Shown here: positions 35,180-46,583 of the stretch, piece by piece
How the letters are laid out: every line of letters starts with the position of its first letter
Position numbering within the stretch: position 1 is the stretch's first letter
Assembly (NCBI GenBank): GCA_004352715.1
Contig: SCFE01000117.1
Coordinates: 524,727-588,726, forward strand
DNA from: Hofstenia miamia
Taxonomy: Eukaryota > Xenacoelomorpha > Acoela
Reading direction: 5' to 3'
Length of the DNA: 64,000 nucleotides
The notes under the pieces: generated by a model
Database searches by the model: none
The model's input: only the letters and a program-made list of their open reading frames with translations
What the model was told of the DNA's origin: nothing
Made by a program: the position numbers and the translations under genes

Positions 35180-36440
35180 AATTAAATTTCAGTCATGCCT
35201 GCTGCTAGTGTCTCTCTTGCAGGCCTTAAGAATTTGTGTGATGCCCAATTTGCTTCTGTGATTGGTGCTTTAAAGAAAGACGACATTATCTCTCTGCTTA
35301 GCAAAGCTGTCTTTCAATGTCAGCCCTTCCAATGTTGCCTTGTCATCCTCCATTACTAAATTAACCTCCAATGCCTCGTCCACACAATCTCAAATGTTCT
35401 CATACAGTGGTTCCGCCTCACATAGCATTCCTAATTATCCCAATCATCCTGCCAAACGTTCTTCTTCTGGTGTTGCTCCCTCTCCTGTGCTTTCGTCTGC
35501 CCCTGATTAGTCTGTTCCGCCGCCATCATCGCCCTCATTACATCCTTAATACTAGTTCTTCCTATCAACTTCCTACTCTTCCGATTAGTTCTTTTCCTCA
35601 TTCTCCTCGCAAAGCTCATGTCTATATTGGCCATTTCGCCAAATTTGTTTCTGCTTCTGATGTTGCTGATCACCTCAATTTCTCCTCACTCCAATTTGAT
35701 GACGTGCTTCCCATTCCACCATGTACCTTCATCCCTGGTCTCCTCATTGCAGCTCTGGTTTCTCTTTTCTGCTCGCCAATACTCAAAGTCTTGTCTCATT
35801 AAAGCTTCATCTCAGTTTTTCAACTTCTTGCAGTCTCCTGTTGACTTCATTTTCATTACTGATACGTTGCTTGTGCCTTCTGTTGCTGACAGTGTTGTGC
35901 TTACTAACTCCACAGTTAGAGTCTCTCACGTATGGATCGCTCTAATGGTCGTCATGATGGTGTTCTCATTGCCTTGCGTTGCCCCAACCTTAAAATCCAC
36001 CCTTCTCCTTTGATACTTTTTCCTTTGATTTCTACCTTCCTAATGTTTGCTGGAATGCACTTGACTAATGACGTCTATGAATCTGCTGAACATCTTGCTT
36101 CCTGAACAACTTGTATGTTCCCCTACTTCTGCTCCTCCCTCCTTGACTTGGTTTTGTGCTCTCACCCTTATCTCTTTTTTTCACCTCTGGGGTCCCTGTT
36201 CCGGTTAAGCTGTCTGATCACTCATTTGTTCGCTTCAACCGGGAGGTCAATTCTATTACCCCATCTGCTCCTCAATATGCTTGATCCAACAGTAACTTTA
36301 AATCTTTCCAGATTTTATAAAAGCAATATCCTTTTGTCGAATATTAGGAAATTGGTGAATCATGGAACTTGGCCACATCTATTGATAATTTTTAGTCAGT
36401 TTGAGGTAAATCAATTTTTTAAGAAACCATTAAATTTATC
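35180..36440 (+). mobile_element. ORF1 and endonuclease start of the C/T-rich LINE family (relic)
   Basis: An ORF1-like start at 35195 reads MPAASVSLAGLKNLCDAQFA, then shifts frame through a proline/serine-rich linker to KAHVYIGHFAKFVSASDVAD (an RNA-binding-like V-Y-I-G segment). Endonuclease fragments follow: VDFIFITDTLL (D-x-I-x-I-T-E-T-W), SVADSVVLTNSTVRVSH, and in another frame DRSNGRHDGVLIALRCPNLK (R-x-x-G-x-H-G-G-V-L-I). Multiple frameshifts make it dead. Composition matches the 3' end at 32789-33212, but the order is reversed (5' piece downstream), so these are two separate copies or a rearranged one. Confidence 0.6.
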
Positions 36441-37061
36441 CGGGATCTAATGTTCAGGTAATAAGTGGCAACAAACTCGTCTAAATTTTCGTGTCAGATC
36501 ATGAACTAGGGATGAAAAATGAAAAAGGCGTTCACAGATATCTAAAATTCGTCAGTTTTAAGAGTTGAAACATAAAAAATGTCTTGCTTGCTTAAGGTCA
36601 CGTACAAACGATACAAATTTTGTTGCTATACTAATGCTGCTTTGACGGCATTCAAAATAATTTAAAATCACAAAAACAATTGGTTTGACAACAAACGTAA
36701 TTGCTTGCTCGAAGCATAAATATTAGGGAATCAGTGGAGCAATCTTAAGAAATAACGATTACCATTGGGTAAAAAACAATGAGAAATACAATAAAAAACA
36801 AAAAGGTTAAGAAATTGTTGATATAGACCGATACCCAAGCATAATTCACAAAATTCATACCACACGGAAGATATTTAAGAAAAATAAAGTATAAAAGTAT
36901 GAGTTGATAAAAAAAGATTTACTTTACAATTTCTAATTATAAAAGTATATGAACGGAAATCCATAAATTTATAGGTCAAAACTAGTTTTCGGTAAACAAA
37001 TTTAAAGCAGAATAAACTGTTTTTTAGTCTTAAAACATACCACATTTTACAAAAATTATAT
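36441..37061. other. No gene seen
   Basis: AT-rich sequence; a short (TA)n run at 37060-37074 precedes the next transposon. Confidence 0.5.
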
Positions 37062-37099
37062 ATATATATATATAAGGTATAAATGTACATATTTCACTT

Positions 37100-37663
37100 A
37101 CTATGTACGTACGTCATTTCAAACTCACTACTTGATACAATGAGAGCAGGTAACTATCTGAATGTGTTGAAAGACCGTTTAAAACCAATGATGAACATAC
37201 GCCGTACCACAATTTTTATGCATGATGGAGCACCCTGCCACAACGCGAAGGTGGTCAGAGAATGGTTGACCTCTCAAGATATTGAGATTCTTGGTCCGTG
37301 GCCCGGAAACAGCCCAGACTTAAACCCAATAGAAAATCTTTGGTCTATTCTCAAGACCAAAGTGTCTGCCCATAAACCAACTAGTTTGGATGACCTGAAA
37401 CAGATAATACGACGAGTGTGGTGCACGGAGATCACCCCAGAAGTGTGCAAAAAACTAGTAGCCAGCATGCCCCAGAGACTTAGAATGGTGATCCAAAATC
37501 GTGGAAAACATACTAGATACTGATTTGGTGTTTCTCTAAGCTATTCTCTAGGATAATCCAAGCTATTTGAACTATTTGTACTCTGTGTAATGCTTTTTAT
37601 ATACACTTTTACATTGATTATATTGTTTAATTTACATTTATACCAGACTTTTGGCCACAGCTG
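37100..37663 (+). mobile_element. 5'-truncated Tc1-like transposon, copy 1
   Basis: An open frame ending at 37523 encodes the C-terminal half of a Tc1 transposase: TTIFMHDGAPCHNAKVVREW (second catalytic D in H-D-G-A-P-x-H), WPGNSPDLNPIENLWSILK (N-S-P-D-L-N-P-I-E-N-L-W, with the catalytic E) and the C-terminal signature SMPQRLRMVIQNRGKHTRY. The right end, minus strand from 37663, reads CAGCTGTGGCCAAAAGTCTG, a classic Tc1-type end, flanked by TA. The left end, DNA-binding domain and first D are missing. It is about 98% identical by eye to the copy at 46850-47293, so the source element moved recently. Confidence 0.85.
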
Positions 37664-38421
37664 TATATATATGTATTAAGGAAAATTATTTTTTGGTCTT
37701 AATATATGGTGACATATAATACATGCACTTATAATGATAATAAAATTAAAGAACTCCATATACAGTTCTAAACAATCAATTTTAAAAAAATTTACTAAGC
37801 ATTTTTATTTACATTTACATTAATTTTAAGGCACGCAAAGGCATAAAGAAACGAATATCTTATCTATTTTAATTGTTTCAAAGAAATAAATCATAATTAT
37901 TGAACGAGAGCTAGATTCAAAAAATTACTCCAGCAATGCAATTCTCCAAATTCATTCTATTCAAATTGGAGGTAGCAACTAAGTTAATTACATGAAATAA
38001 AAATGGCAAATGGTAGTTCTTCAGCGATATCTAGCTATAAGAATAACATCAAACAAGCATTCATTAATATATTCTTAAGAGTTTTTTAATTTCAAATTTT
38101 GAAGTTACATATTTTTATCAAATCATAATTTTATACGTTATCTTTCTCAAATAGTACTTGTACCATAAAATACTGAGTTAAAAAGGTGTTTTCCATCTAA
38201 TGAAGCCAAAATGATAAAAAACAAAATTGGTACTGTTGAGCCAAATTTTGATCCTGTTTTGTCCTAGAACGGATTTGCTACTACAATAAACTGATCTAAT
38301 TAATTCGTATAGAACTGTTAAAAATCCTGGCATGACATTTGAGAAAAGGCGCCAACGTATACACAATATATAATAACAAACTGGCGAAGATATAGAATAA
38401 GGAGCACGAGGAACACGCGAA

Positions 38422-38427
<6 letters not shown>
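37664..38427. other. No gene seen
   Basis: AT-rich, stop-rich sequence without recognisable features. Confidence 0.5.

Positions 38428-38465
<38 letters not shown>
38428..38465. repeat. (TA)n tract
   Basis: Alternating TA of about 38 bp just upstream of a Tc1 relic. Confidence 0.9.
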
Positions 38466-38468
<3 letters not shown>

Positions 38469-38554
38469 AAGCTACTACATTAAATGCTATGCTGCATATG
38501 TAGTGATTGACTAAAACAAATGCGTCAAGCATCTCATATGAGCAGAGCATTGAT

Positions 38555-38945
38555 GCAACGTTCTCGAGTGGCATTCAGCTCCTCCTGATTTAAATCCAAT
38601 AGAAGACATATGGTAATTAATAGAACAGGCATCTTCGTATAGTGAGAATCAAGAGAGAAAACACAAGATCTGGTTGCACGCAGTTTATAAATGTTGGGAA
38701 CTGTGATGATGAAATTCAAAATATGTGCAAGATATCGATGAATTCCATGCCTGGAAGAGTTGAAGCTTGTATTCAAATTAAGCGTGGTTCTTCAAAATAT
38801 TGACCAAAATAGCTTAATTAACATTTCTGGTTTTTTTGCAAAAATTTATTACAACATATATTTGCTTAGCATTTGTACAATTTATTTACAATTAAAAAAT
38901 TACTATGGTAATAATAGTTTTCAAACTTTTGGTCGCGTACTATAT
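38555..38945 (+). mobile_element. Tc1-like relic: 3' third of a transposase and right end
   Basis: In shifting plus frames: WHSAPPDLNPIEDIW (S-P-D-L-N-P-I-E-N-L-W with the catalytic E) and CDDEIQNMCKISMNSMPGRV followed by EACIQIKRGSSKY, the C-terminal S-M-P-x-R-x-x-x-x-I signature. The right end near 38922-38943 (TTCAAACTTTTGGTCGCGTA) has the Tc1-type A-A-C-T-T-T-T-G core and runs into TA repeats. This subfamily differs from the 37100 copy. Confidence 0.65.
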
Positions 38946-38947
38946 TA

Positions 38948-38949
<2 letters not shown>

Positions 38950-38984
<35 letters not shown>
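38950..38984. repeat. (TA)n tract
   Basis: Alternating TA of about 35 bp immediately after the Tc1 right end. Confidence 0.9.
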
Positions 38985-38987
<3 letters not shown>

Positions 38988-41900
38988 ATGGGTATATCTG
39001 ACTCTAAATATAAAGTACGTATTTAGCTCCAATTAAAAATTTTAATGTACAGAAAAAAAATTTAACTCAGATATGTTCAAAATTTTCTGTGGTGCATTTG
39101 CATCCCATTGTAGTTCTGAATGTCTTCTAAAAGTCAAGTCAAATGACGAATTCCCAATCATTGTTGAAGACAATAGATCAAACTACAGAAATGATGTTTT
39201 AAAGAATGATGCCAGAAAATATTGAATACGTAAAGGTGATTTCTGTTACACGAAATTTTTGTTACCAACCTTTGACTGCCTCCAGAATTTTTTTAGCAGA
39301 GCTGATTTCACCTTTTAGTGATTTCAGGGAACAGCTCATTCCTATTAATACAGAAGAATAACTTTTTCTAAATGTTAACTGAAACTCAGGTTGTTACATT
39401 TAGTAAATTTATTATGCAAATTATCCTGATTCCAGAAATAGTTTTTAGATGATTTCCAACCCAAGCACTTGTTGGTGAAAAAGTGGGGATATTGAATCAT
39501 GTTTCCGTCACATTTTTGAATATATTTGGAAAAACTAAACCTTTTCATTCTACTAGTAGAATTCAATGTCCCGCTTTGTTCTCACTGTGTAAACAACAAT
39601 ATGACTGTAGTTAGAAATATGTGCTTCCACTAACTAATGTTGCAAAACAAATATACTTTATTACAAGAAATTCACTTTAAAATTTATTTAGTGTGAGTAA
39701 AGAATGCTTCACTACTTCCACTAAGCCTAGTGCTGTTCACAAAAAAACGAAGGACTTTTCCCACCAACATTGCTGGTGTTTTTTTCCACAAATAATTGCT
39801 CAAAACTGGCTCAATTGGATTATTAATTCCACTTACTACATCTTACATAGGTACAAAATAGAAACTTTCTATATTCACTGCAAATCGATTTTTCAATGTA
39901 TATATTGGGACAAAACATGTTTTATGTAAACGAAATAGTATTTGATAATAATACATCAAATTTCACTTACTAACTACAATATTTGCGGTATCATTAAGAT
40001 TAGTTTCATCGCAGATGTGCTTTGCTACATTTTGAGGTGGGAGTGGGCTAAATCATTTATAACTATGGAAGCTATTCCATACTTTCACAAACTTATTGAA
40101 ATATTATACTATATAATTGACAATAAATGATGACCACATTCATCCATAAGATGTTCAAGAGAACACCGGACCCGCCGTTAACTGCAACAGTTTTTCTTAT
40201 GCACGGACTTTCAATTTACAACAACTAATGAATTAATTACTCTAAACTGTAACACACATAACAAAAATCAATTGTATTTGGTAGGTTTTCTACTTTGCAC
40301 CTAACAGCCGACTTCATTTGCATATGATGGTTTTGGTAGCAGTTTTACTAAAAGATGAAGATAGATTCTTTTGTATTAGGGATTCAGGCAGAAATTTAGT
40401 ACTAAAGTCCTCTCAACAACAGCTAATTTCTTTAAGATTTATTATATTTGCAATCTCATTTAAGGTATATTAAAATATTTATTGAAAGTTTTTAAATTTA
40501 TTAGGAATATACTTGATAAATTTACTTATATTTAATTTTTTTAACAATCTTCTAACATTTTTTTAAGAATTGGTAAAAACAATGTTGAGTTTAAATTTTT
40601 TGTCATCAGAATCTGTTTTGATCATGAATCAATGCATAAATGCAATAGTTCTCTTTTCCGTCTAGTCATGGTGTATTGATATCAGAAGGCTTTTTTTCAG
40701 GGAAAAGGGCGTCAAAATCATTCAGCAAATTTTTGGTTTTGGTTTTGGAAAAACTGACTTATTTCTTTTAAGCTAGAACTACTAGTTTATTCAAATGTAT
40801 ATCCCAGTTTTAGCAATGTGTTATAATTTTTAGAAAGTATTATTAATAATTAGAAAATCAGAATAGACAAATATTAGAAACTATACAAACAAACTGTTGA
40901 ATTAAAAATTTACAAAGTTCGTTTAAATTTTATATGAGTGAATTTTAAATAAACGAAGAAATTTAGACTTCCCATTGAAGCATGTAGATCAAGAAACAAC
41001 AAGAAAGCATTACAAGTCAAAGAAACTGCAGATTACAGAACTTCATTATTTGATTGGATTGGGTAGACAGAAAAATCTATCCAATTCACAAGCTGGTTTT
41101 TTCCAAATTTTATAATCTTGAATCAATGTACGCCATTATTTTAGATGAATAAATACCTAAATATGATTTCTAGTTGTACAGCTTTTTCAAATTTTGTTAT
41201 TTTTAAAGCAATGCATTCAATACTTAATTTATAAAAATCTTCATTGTGATTCTTAAATATGTATGTAAATTGATTGCAAACATTTGTGTACTATATAAAA
41301 TTTTTGTGAATCTAAATTTGATTTATGTTTATGTTATGTAGTATAAATGGCCAGTGCTGCTTACTAAAATTTATTTTACACCTCCTTTGAGTTGGATATA
41401 TTTCGAATAAAATTTGCTGGACAGTGTGCTGTAGAACATTTCGAATTCCACAAATTTAAGGCATTCTTCGCATTTTCCACTTTTTTGCATCTATACCAAA
41501 TTTTCACAATGTAATGTCTGACTTTGTTACTAGGCACTCATTTCAACTACAATAGTTGAAAATGACCAATTTATACTTTATATAATTTAAAGTGCAGTAA
41601 ATATTTCATTCCAAATATTATTTATAATTTTGAAACTAATCTGGACCATCTTTTGACGAGTGGTCTGAGGACAAAGAGTTCGTGTCCCAGCCGAATTTAA
41701 AGCTACAGACCTAAATGAGAAGTCGATCCAAGTGAGTTTTGATCTTGCAGTTTAAATCCAATAAACTAAAACACTAAAAAACTTTAGTCTGAACCTTAGG
41801 AAGTGAAAATCAAGAAATATTAAATTCATTCATAAATTAGATTTGTTTAATTTTCCTAATTAGAAATCATATTTTTAGGTTTCTTGAGCTTATTCTATTG

Positions 41901-42482
41901 GTTTTTATAAACTTTTACAAAGTACGAATCGATTAGCTATTTACATTTATAAAACTGTAGTTATTTTGATATTTTTAATATCAATTTAGCCATACTGTTT
42001 GTATTTATTGGAGTGATAGTCTATAATTAAGTTATTTACATAATCTTTAACTATTGTAGTATATCACAAATGCAAGCTTAAAGAGTTCTGACTGTTAGGA
42101 TTGCATTGAAGCCCGATTCCCAGTTTCCTGATTTCAAACTTGTATCCTAACTCTGAAGTCTAGATGTTTTTAACAACTTTAAGCTTGCAGATCGTTCAAA
42201 GTTTTGAAAAGAACTTCTCCTTAACTAAAGTAGGAAACAGCTAGTTCTTACCTTTCAAGTTTTATCTTTATGTTAGTCCAGTATTAAGCATTGCAAGTAT
42301 TGATGTCCTTCATTAAAGGAAAACATGTTTTCGTCGAGGACTAATGTTAACCAGTGCCATCACGGTATCACTCAAGAAAACTTCACTTGAAGCATCAAAT
42401 GTGCATGCTTTTAAAGTATAGAATGCTCAATTATTTTACCTAACAATATTATATTTAATATACCATGACACACAAATATGGC
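38985..42482. other. Long stretch without recognisable genes
   Basis: Frames of 60-80 codons at 39375-39566, 39693-39929 and 39942-40130 have no motif and ordinary AT-rich composition. A segment at 41652-41690 vaguely resembles tRNA A and B boxes but is too short (see rejected items). No transposon ends were recognised. Confidence 0.5.
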
Positions 42483-42491
42483 AATGCAACC

Positions 42492-42539
<48 letters not shown>

Positions 42540-42609
42540 TAATTAAGCTTACAATACAGTAAATTACACTACAAACTACAAAAATAAAAAATAAAAATGA
42601 TTAATAACA

Positions 42610-42900
42610 TTAGTAATAAGTTTATATTTAAACGCTTTCTTGTATATGTTGTTCAGTTTAGCTAAAGATGTTTCTGATTCACCTGCATATACTTGTATAC
42701 CGTAAACTTGAATTGTTTTAGTGGATGTTTTTGAGAATATTCAATGTGTTGATGTAATGCTTTGTCTTTTGCGTTAATGATTATAAAAATATTTAATTTT
42801 TTAGTAATAAGTTTATATTTAAACGCTTTCTTGTATATGTTGTTCAGTTTAGCTAAAGATGTTTCTGATTCACCTGCATATACTTGTATACCGTAAACTA
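42610..42900. repeat. Tandem duplication (about 194-bp period) in the LINE 3' coding region
   Basis: The block AGTAATAAGTTTATATTTAA...GTATACCGTAAACT at 42610-42706 recurs almost unchanged at 42804-42899. Copy 1 has this sequence only once. Either a local duplication after insertion or an assembly repeat. Confidence 0.8.
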
Positions 42901-42999
42901 TAATAGAATTAACTAGAAAATTAAATAAAATTTCAGTTTTATCTTGATTTAAAAATCTTTTATACTTTTAATATTATATAGAAATTTCTCATTGATCTT

Positions 43000-44850
43000 T
43001 TATGAACTTGAGCAATATGTTTTTTTAAATGAAAGCTTGTTATTTATGATAAATCCGAGATATTTCATTGTTGTTATGGAGGAATAGCAATCAATTTTAG
43101 ATATATTATCAACAAATTTTCTCTTCAATGGTATAATCATTTCCAGCCACTTTCTATAATTAATTTCAAATTTGTTTTCTTCATACCAAGATTTGATCTT
43201 ATCATTAATTAAATGTGTTAAGTCTAAATTTTCAAGAGTTGGAAGACAAATCAGTGTATCATCAGCATATTTAATAATAGAACCATTTGTAATATTTAAA
43301 GAGTCACAATCAATACATATATTGAACAGAAATGGGCCACAAAGGGAGCCTTGAGGAACACCTTTGTTGATCTTTTCCATATCCGAAAGTCTGTTATTAT
43401 ATTTAACCATTTGTTGTCTATTCCCAATAAAACTATCAAGCCAATTAATGATGTACGGATTTAAATGTGTTATATTGTTTAATTTTTCAAATAAAATGTA
43501 GTGATTTACATTGTCAAAGGCTTTCTTGATATCAAGGCTGATTAATCTTACATAATCATAATTTTCATTTTTGTATGACAGAATTCTATTTTGCAGTTCA
43601 ATAACAGCATTTGTTGTTGTTCCATTTGTTCGGAATCCATGCTGATTTATATTTAAATGATTATTGTAGATATCTTTGATGTGAAAATTAAATACAAGTT
43701 TTTCAAAAGTTCTTGACAATATTGAAGTGATGCTAATTGGTCTTAAATTATATAGTTTTGCCGGTTGTGATTTTGGAATTGGTATTATTATAGAAGTTTT
43801 CCAAATTTTCGGGAATTTAGCAGTTCTTAGCGATTCCGTAAATATATAATGAACTATTGGTGTAATTATATACGAAAATTTTTTAATAAACCAATATGAT
43901 ATTCCGTCGTATCCTGTTGATGTTTTTTTGACACTTTTCAATGCATGATATACTTGATGCATTGTTAGGGTTGGAATCTCTTCACTATCTATACTAGGAG
44001 TTCTAGGTTGTTTGTAATTCAAATCATTTGATATATTAGTAAACATTTTGTTGATTTCATTTGCATCAAATTCTTTATTCATCTTTGATAGTGTATTGCG
44101 TCCCATAAGTTGATTTACAGAAGCCCACCATTTTTTTGGATTTTTCCTTGAAATACTTCTTTTAATTTCTTTATTAATTCTTTCAAACATTTCATTTGCT
44201 CTATGAAATTGTTTTTTACGCATTAATTTCTTCTTTTTTCTCAATAAATATTTAATTTGAGGAGTCATGAAAATTGGATCCTTGTTTGTCATTTTAACAT
44301 TAATGATTGGACATGCTCTGTCAATGCAACTCTTGATTGTCTTACAAAATAATGCAGTCCCTTCATCAATATCGTATCGTATGATTTCTTCAAATTCTTC
44401 AAAATTTATATTATTCATTAAACAGTTTAGTTTTTCAATATTTTTTCCATTAATAATTTGAAATGGAATTGTCACTTTTTCTATACCTGTTATAAGTGAA
44501 GGTTCTGCTATTAATCCAAGATGATCTGTAGAAACCCCAGCTTGAAATGTATAACAATTTTTATATAAATTAGGATGAGAGGTTATAACGTTATCTAGGT
44601 TTCTTAATTTTCTTGTATTTTTATGATTGAGTTTTGTCATACATATAGAACTTGACAGCTCATCAACATTGAGATCATTAAAGTCACCACCAATAATAAA
44701 AAATAATGCCTGGTTACTTAAAATTAAATTTTCGATGCAATCAGAGATAAAATCTCGCACTTCACTTTTCTTAGCAACCGTTAAATTTGCGGGATTATAC
44801 AATCCGGCAATATACATTAACTTCTTATTAAACAGTATTTTAATCCACAA
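43000..44850 (-). CDS. LINE ORF2 fragment: endonuclease C-terminal part plus reverse transcriptase (616 codons open)
   Basis: The longest retrotransposon frame in the window. Motifs in order: GGDFNDLNVDEL (endonuclease catalytic G-D-x-N), AGVSTDHLGL (catalytic D-H), YDGISYWFIKKF, RPISITSILSRTFEKLV, NQHGFRTNGTTTNAV, LDIKKAFDNVNHYI (RT motif A with catalytic D), GVPQGSLCGPFLFN (motif B), KYADDTLICLP (motif C, catalytic D-D) and MKYLGFIINNKLSFKK. The enzyme nicks target DNA and reverse-transcribes the element RNA at the nick. The frame ends early at 43000 because one frameshift after LSFKK replaces the C-terminus present in copy 1 (HIAQVYKRSMRNF...). The start given is not the true one; the reading frame is open upstream to about 45065. 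Catalytic residues are intact, the C-terminus is not. Confidence 0.85.
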   Translation of the reverse strand: MWIKILFNKKLMYIAGLYNPANLTVAKKSEVRDFISDCIENLILSNQALFFIIGGDFNDLNVDELSSSICMTKLNHKNTRKLRNLDNVITSHPNLYKNCYTFQAGVSTDHLGLIAEPSLITGIEKVTIPFQIINGKNIEKLNCLMNNINFEEFEEIIRYDIDEGTALFCKTIKSCIDRACPIINVKMTNKDPIFMTPQIKYLLRKKKKLMRKKQFHRANEMFERINKEIKRSISRKNPKKWWASVNQLMGRNTLSKMNKEFDANEINKMFTNISNDLNYKQPRTPSIDSEEIPTLTMHQVYHALKSVKKTSTGYDGISYWFIKKFSYIITPIVHYIFTESLRTAKFPKIWKTSIIIPIPKSQPAKLYNLRPISITSILSRTFEKLVFNFHIKDIYNNHLNINQHGFRTNGTTTNAVIELQNRILSYKNENYDYVRLISLDIKKAFDNVNHYILFEKLNNITHLNPYIINWLDSFIGNRQQMVKYNNRLSDMEKINKGVPQGSLCGPFLFNICIDCDSLNITNGSIIKYADDTLICLPTLENLDLTHLINDKIKSWYEENKFEINYRKWLEMIIPLKRKFVDNISKIDCYSSITTMKYLGFIINNKLSFKKTYCSSS

Positions 44851-45078
44851 TAATTCTATATTAATTGCTTCAGTAAATATTACGAGATTACTTTCAATAT
44901 TGCTTTTAACATAAATACATACACCACCACCTCTGTGCCTTTTATTCGAAATTTCCCGATCTTTTCTAAAACAAAAATATCCAGCCAGTTGAGGATAACT
45001 TTCCGATATTTCACAATCAAACCAAGTTTCACTAACTATGCAGACATCTATTTCATATTTGAGAATATCAATTAATAA

Positions 45079-46551
45079 AAAATGTGTTAAGTCTAAATTT
45101 TCAAGAGTTGGAAGACAAATCAGTGTATCATCAGCATATTTAATAATAGAACCATTTGTAATATTTAAAGAGTCACAATCAATACATATATTGAACAGAA
45201 ATGGGCCACAAAGAAATCTTTTATGTTTCTTAGAGATCTACAATTAAGAACTAAAATCCTTGGAGCTTCTAGTTTTAACGAAGGTGAATAATTATAAATA
45301 GTGTTTGTTTGACATACCTCACTTGGTATGATTGGAGTTGCGAAATTGCTTAAAGGAACACCTTTGTTGATCTTTTCCATATCCGAAAGTCTGTTATTAT
45401 ATTTAACCATTTGTACGGATTTAAATGTGTTATTGTTTAATTTTCCAAATAAAATATAGTGATTTACATTGTTTTTCTTTATATCAAGGCTGATTAATCT
45501 TACATAATCATAATTTTCATTTTTGTATAATATTAGACAAATAAATAGGACAATCTTTCGAAAAAGTAGAATGATTACATTTCTCAGGGTATGAAGTACT
45601 GCAATTTACACTTTTATATTTACAAGGATTGTTTTTATTTGGACAATTTGTAATATGTTCTTGACAATATTGAAGTGATGCTAATTGGTCTTAAATTATG
45701 TAGTTTTGCCGGTTGTGGTTTTGGAATTCTTTATTCATTTTTGATAGTGTATTGCGTTCCATAAGTTGATTTACAGAAGCCCACCATTTTTTCGATGTTT
45801 CTTTTAATTTCTTTATTCATTCTTTCAAACATTTCATTTGCTCTATGAAATTGTTTTTTGCGCATTAATTTCTTTTTTCTTAATAAATATTTAATTTGAG
45901 AAGTCATGAAAATTGGATCCTTGTTTGTCATTTTAACATTAATATTGGACATGCTCTTTTAATTGAATCATTTAAACCACACAAATCTTGCAACTTTGGG
46001 TTTTCAACTAATATTTTTTCTTTGAATTCATGTGTACGTAAGTTTTCCAAAAAATAACTCGGTACATTTAGAATTTTTAGCTTAATTGCAATCTTTTTGT
46101 ATTCTACAAAATTATAAGACTTATTTTTCCCGATATTATTTTTAATAACCTCAACATCTGCTTTAAATTCACAAGCAAAAACAAGTTCATTCTTATTTGG
46201 GAATATCTTTCTAATTTTAGGAAAATCCTTAGCATCTTGAATTTCTTTAAGAATATCTTGAGTAACATTTGAAATATCAGTAATTGTTATAGGTTCTTTA
46301 TTCGCTAAATTTTTGTTTGTACATTTAATATAATAGCTGCTTGTTTGGTTTAACTTATTTCTTTTTAAAATATTGGAGTAACTTTCTTCATGATGACTGA
46401 CAGTATTTCCCAATTTCAATAAACTTTTAAGTTCAGACAAAATAGACTCGTGGCTCAATAAAAGTGCATCATCTATAGTCTTGCCTCTTGAACAATTTAC
46501 TAAGTTCCTTAATTCATTAAATTTGTTAACAATTTCAGTATTCATAGGCAT
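45079..46551 (-). mobile_element. Scrambled LINE segment: ORF1, endonuclease and RT pieces interleaved
   Basis: All pieces are in the same orientation as copy 2. From low to high coordinate: RT motif C block (45079-45213, same as 43216-43350); endonuclease start SPSLKLEAPRILVLNCRSLR (45214-45352); RT blocks equal to 43360-43418, 43455-43515 and 43520-43577 (45353-45533); an ORF1 cysteine-rich knuckle segment (45534-45660, CPNKNNPCKYKSVNC then CNHSTFSKDC); RT blocks equal to 43711-43785, 44075-44140 and 44155-44310 (45660-45955); then ORF1 (45958-46551). The RT pieces stay in order with gaps between them, and the ORF1/endonuclease pieces also stay in order, so two collinear series are interleaved. 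Confidence 0.8.
45928..46551 (-). CDS. LINE ORF1 protein fragment fused to ORF2 sequence (207 aa)
   Basis: ATG at 46551 opens a 207-codon frame. Residues 1 to about 195 are the N-terminal part of the LINE's ORF1 (RNA-binding, gag-like) protein: a helical, lysine-rich start (SHESILSELKSLLKLGN) and an RRM-like region (NKNELVFACEFKADVEVIKN; YKKIAIKLKILNVPSYFLE). The frame then jumps in the codons NDSIKRACPILMLK into what is the middle of ORF2 in the intact copies, and stops. The cysteine knuckles expected after the RRM are displaced to 45534-45660. ORF1 identity rests on position, composition and the displaced knuckles. Confidence 0.6.
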   Translation of the reverse strand: MPMNTEIVNKFNELRNLVNCSRGKTIDDALLLSHESILSELKSLLKLGNTVSHHEESYSNILKRNKLNQTSSYYIKCTNKNLANKEPITITDISNVTQDILKEIQDAKDFPKIRKIFPNKNELVFACEFKADVEVIKNNIGKNKSYNFVEYKKIAIKLKILNVPSYFLENLRTHEFKEKILVENPKLQDLCGLNDSIKRACPILMLK

Positions 46552-46583
46552 ATCGTGTAGAATTTTAAATTATGTTTAAAATA

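Larger units (their letters stand above)
42483..45078 (-). mobile_element. APE-type LINE, copy 2 (same family as 16586-19348)
   Basis: On the minus strand this runs from the endonuclease (SETWFD near 45020, RGGGVCIYVKSNIESNLVIF) through the RT to a 3' UTR and a tail of about 16 AAT units (42492-42540, i.e. ATT in element orientation). It matches copy 1 at nearly every position, with E in place of copy 1's first stop codon. At 42610-42900 a segment of the 3' coding region is tandemly duplicated. Its 5' side does not continue into a normal ORF1: at 45078 it changes into the scrambled segment described below. Confidence 0.9.

Noticed and set aside
41652-41690. tRNA-like segment (GAGTGGTCTGAGG and AGTTCGTGTCCC)
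   Set aside because: It resembles A and B boxes of a Ser/Leu tRNA, but the boxes are only about 10 bases apart, no acceptor stem pairs, and no anticodon arm fits. At best a decayed tRNA-derived repeat.
42492-42540. Regular short repeats that could suggest a satellite or CRISPR-like array
   Set aside because: This is a simple AAT microsatellite that forms the 3' tail of the LINE on the minus strand.
45038-45247. Plus-strand frames over the LINE region (also 43172-43354, 44267-44461, 44627-44914)
   Set aside because: Antisense to RT and endonuclease sequence; they repeat because the LINE sequence repeats.
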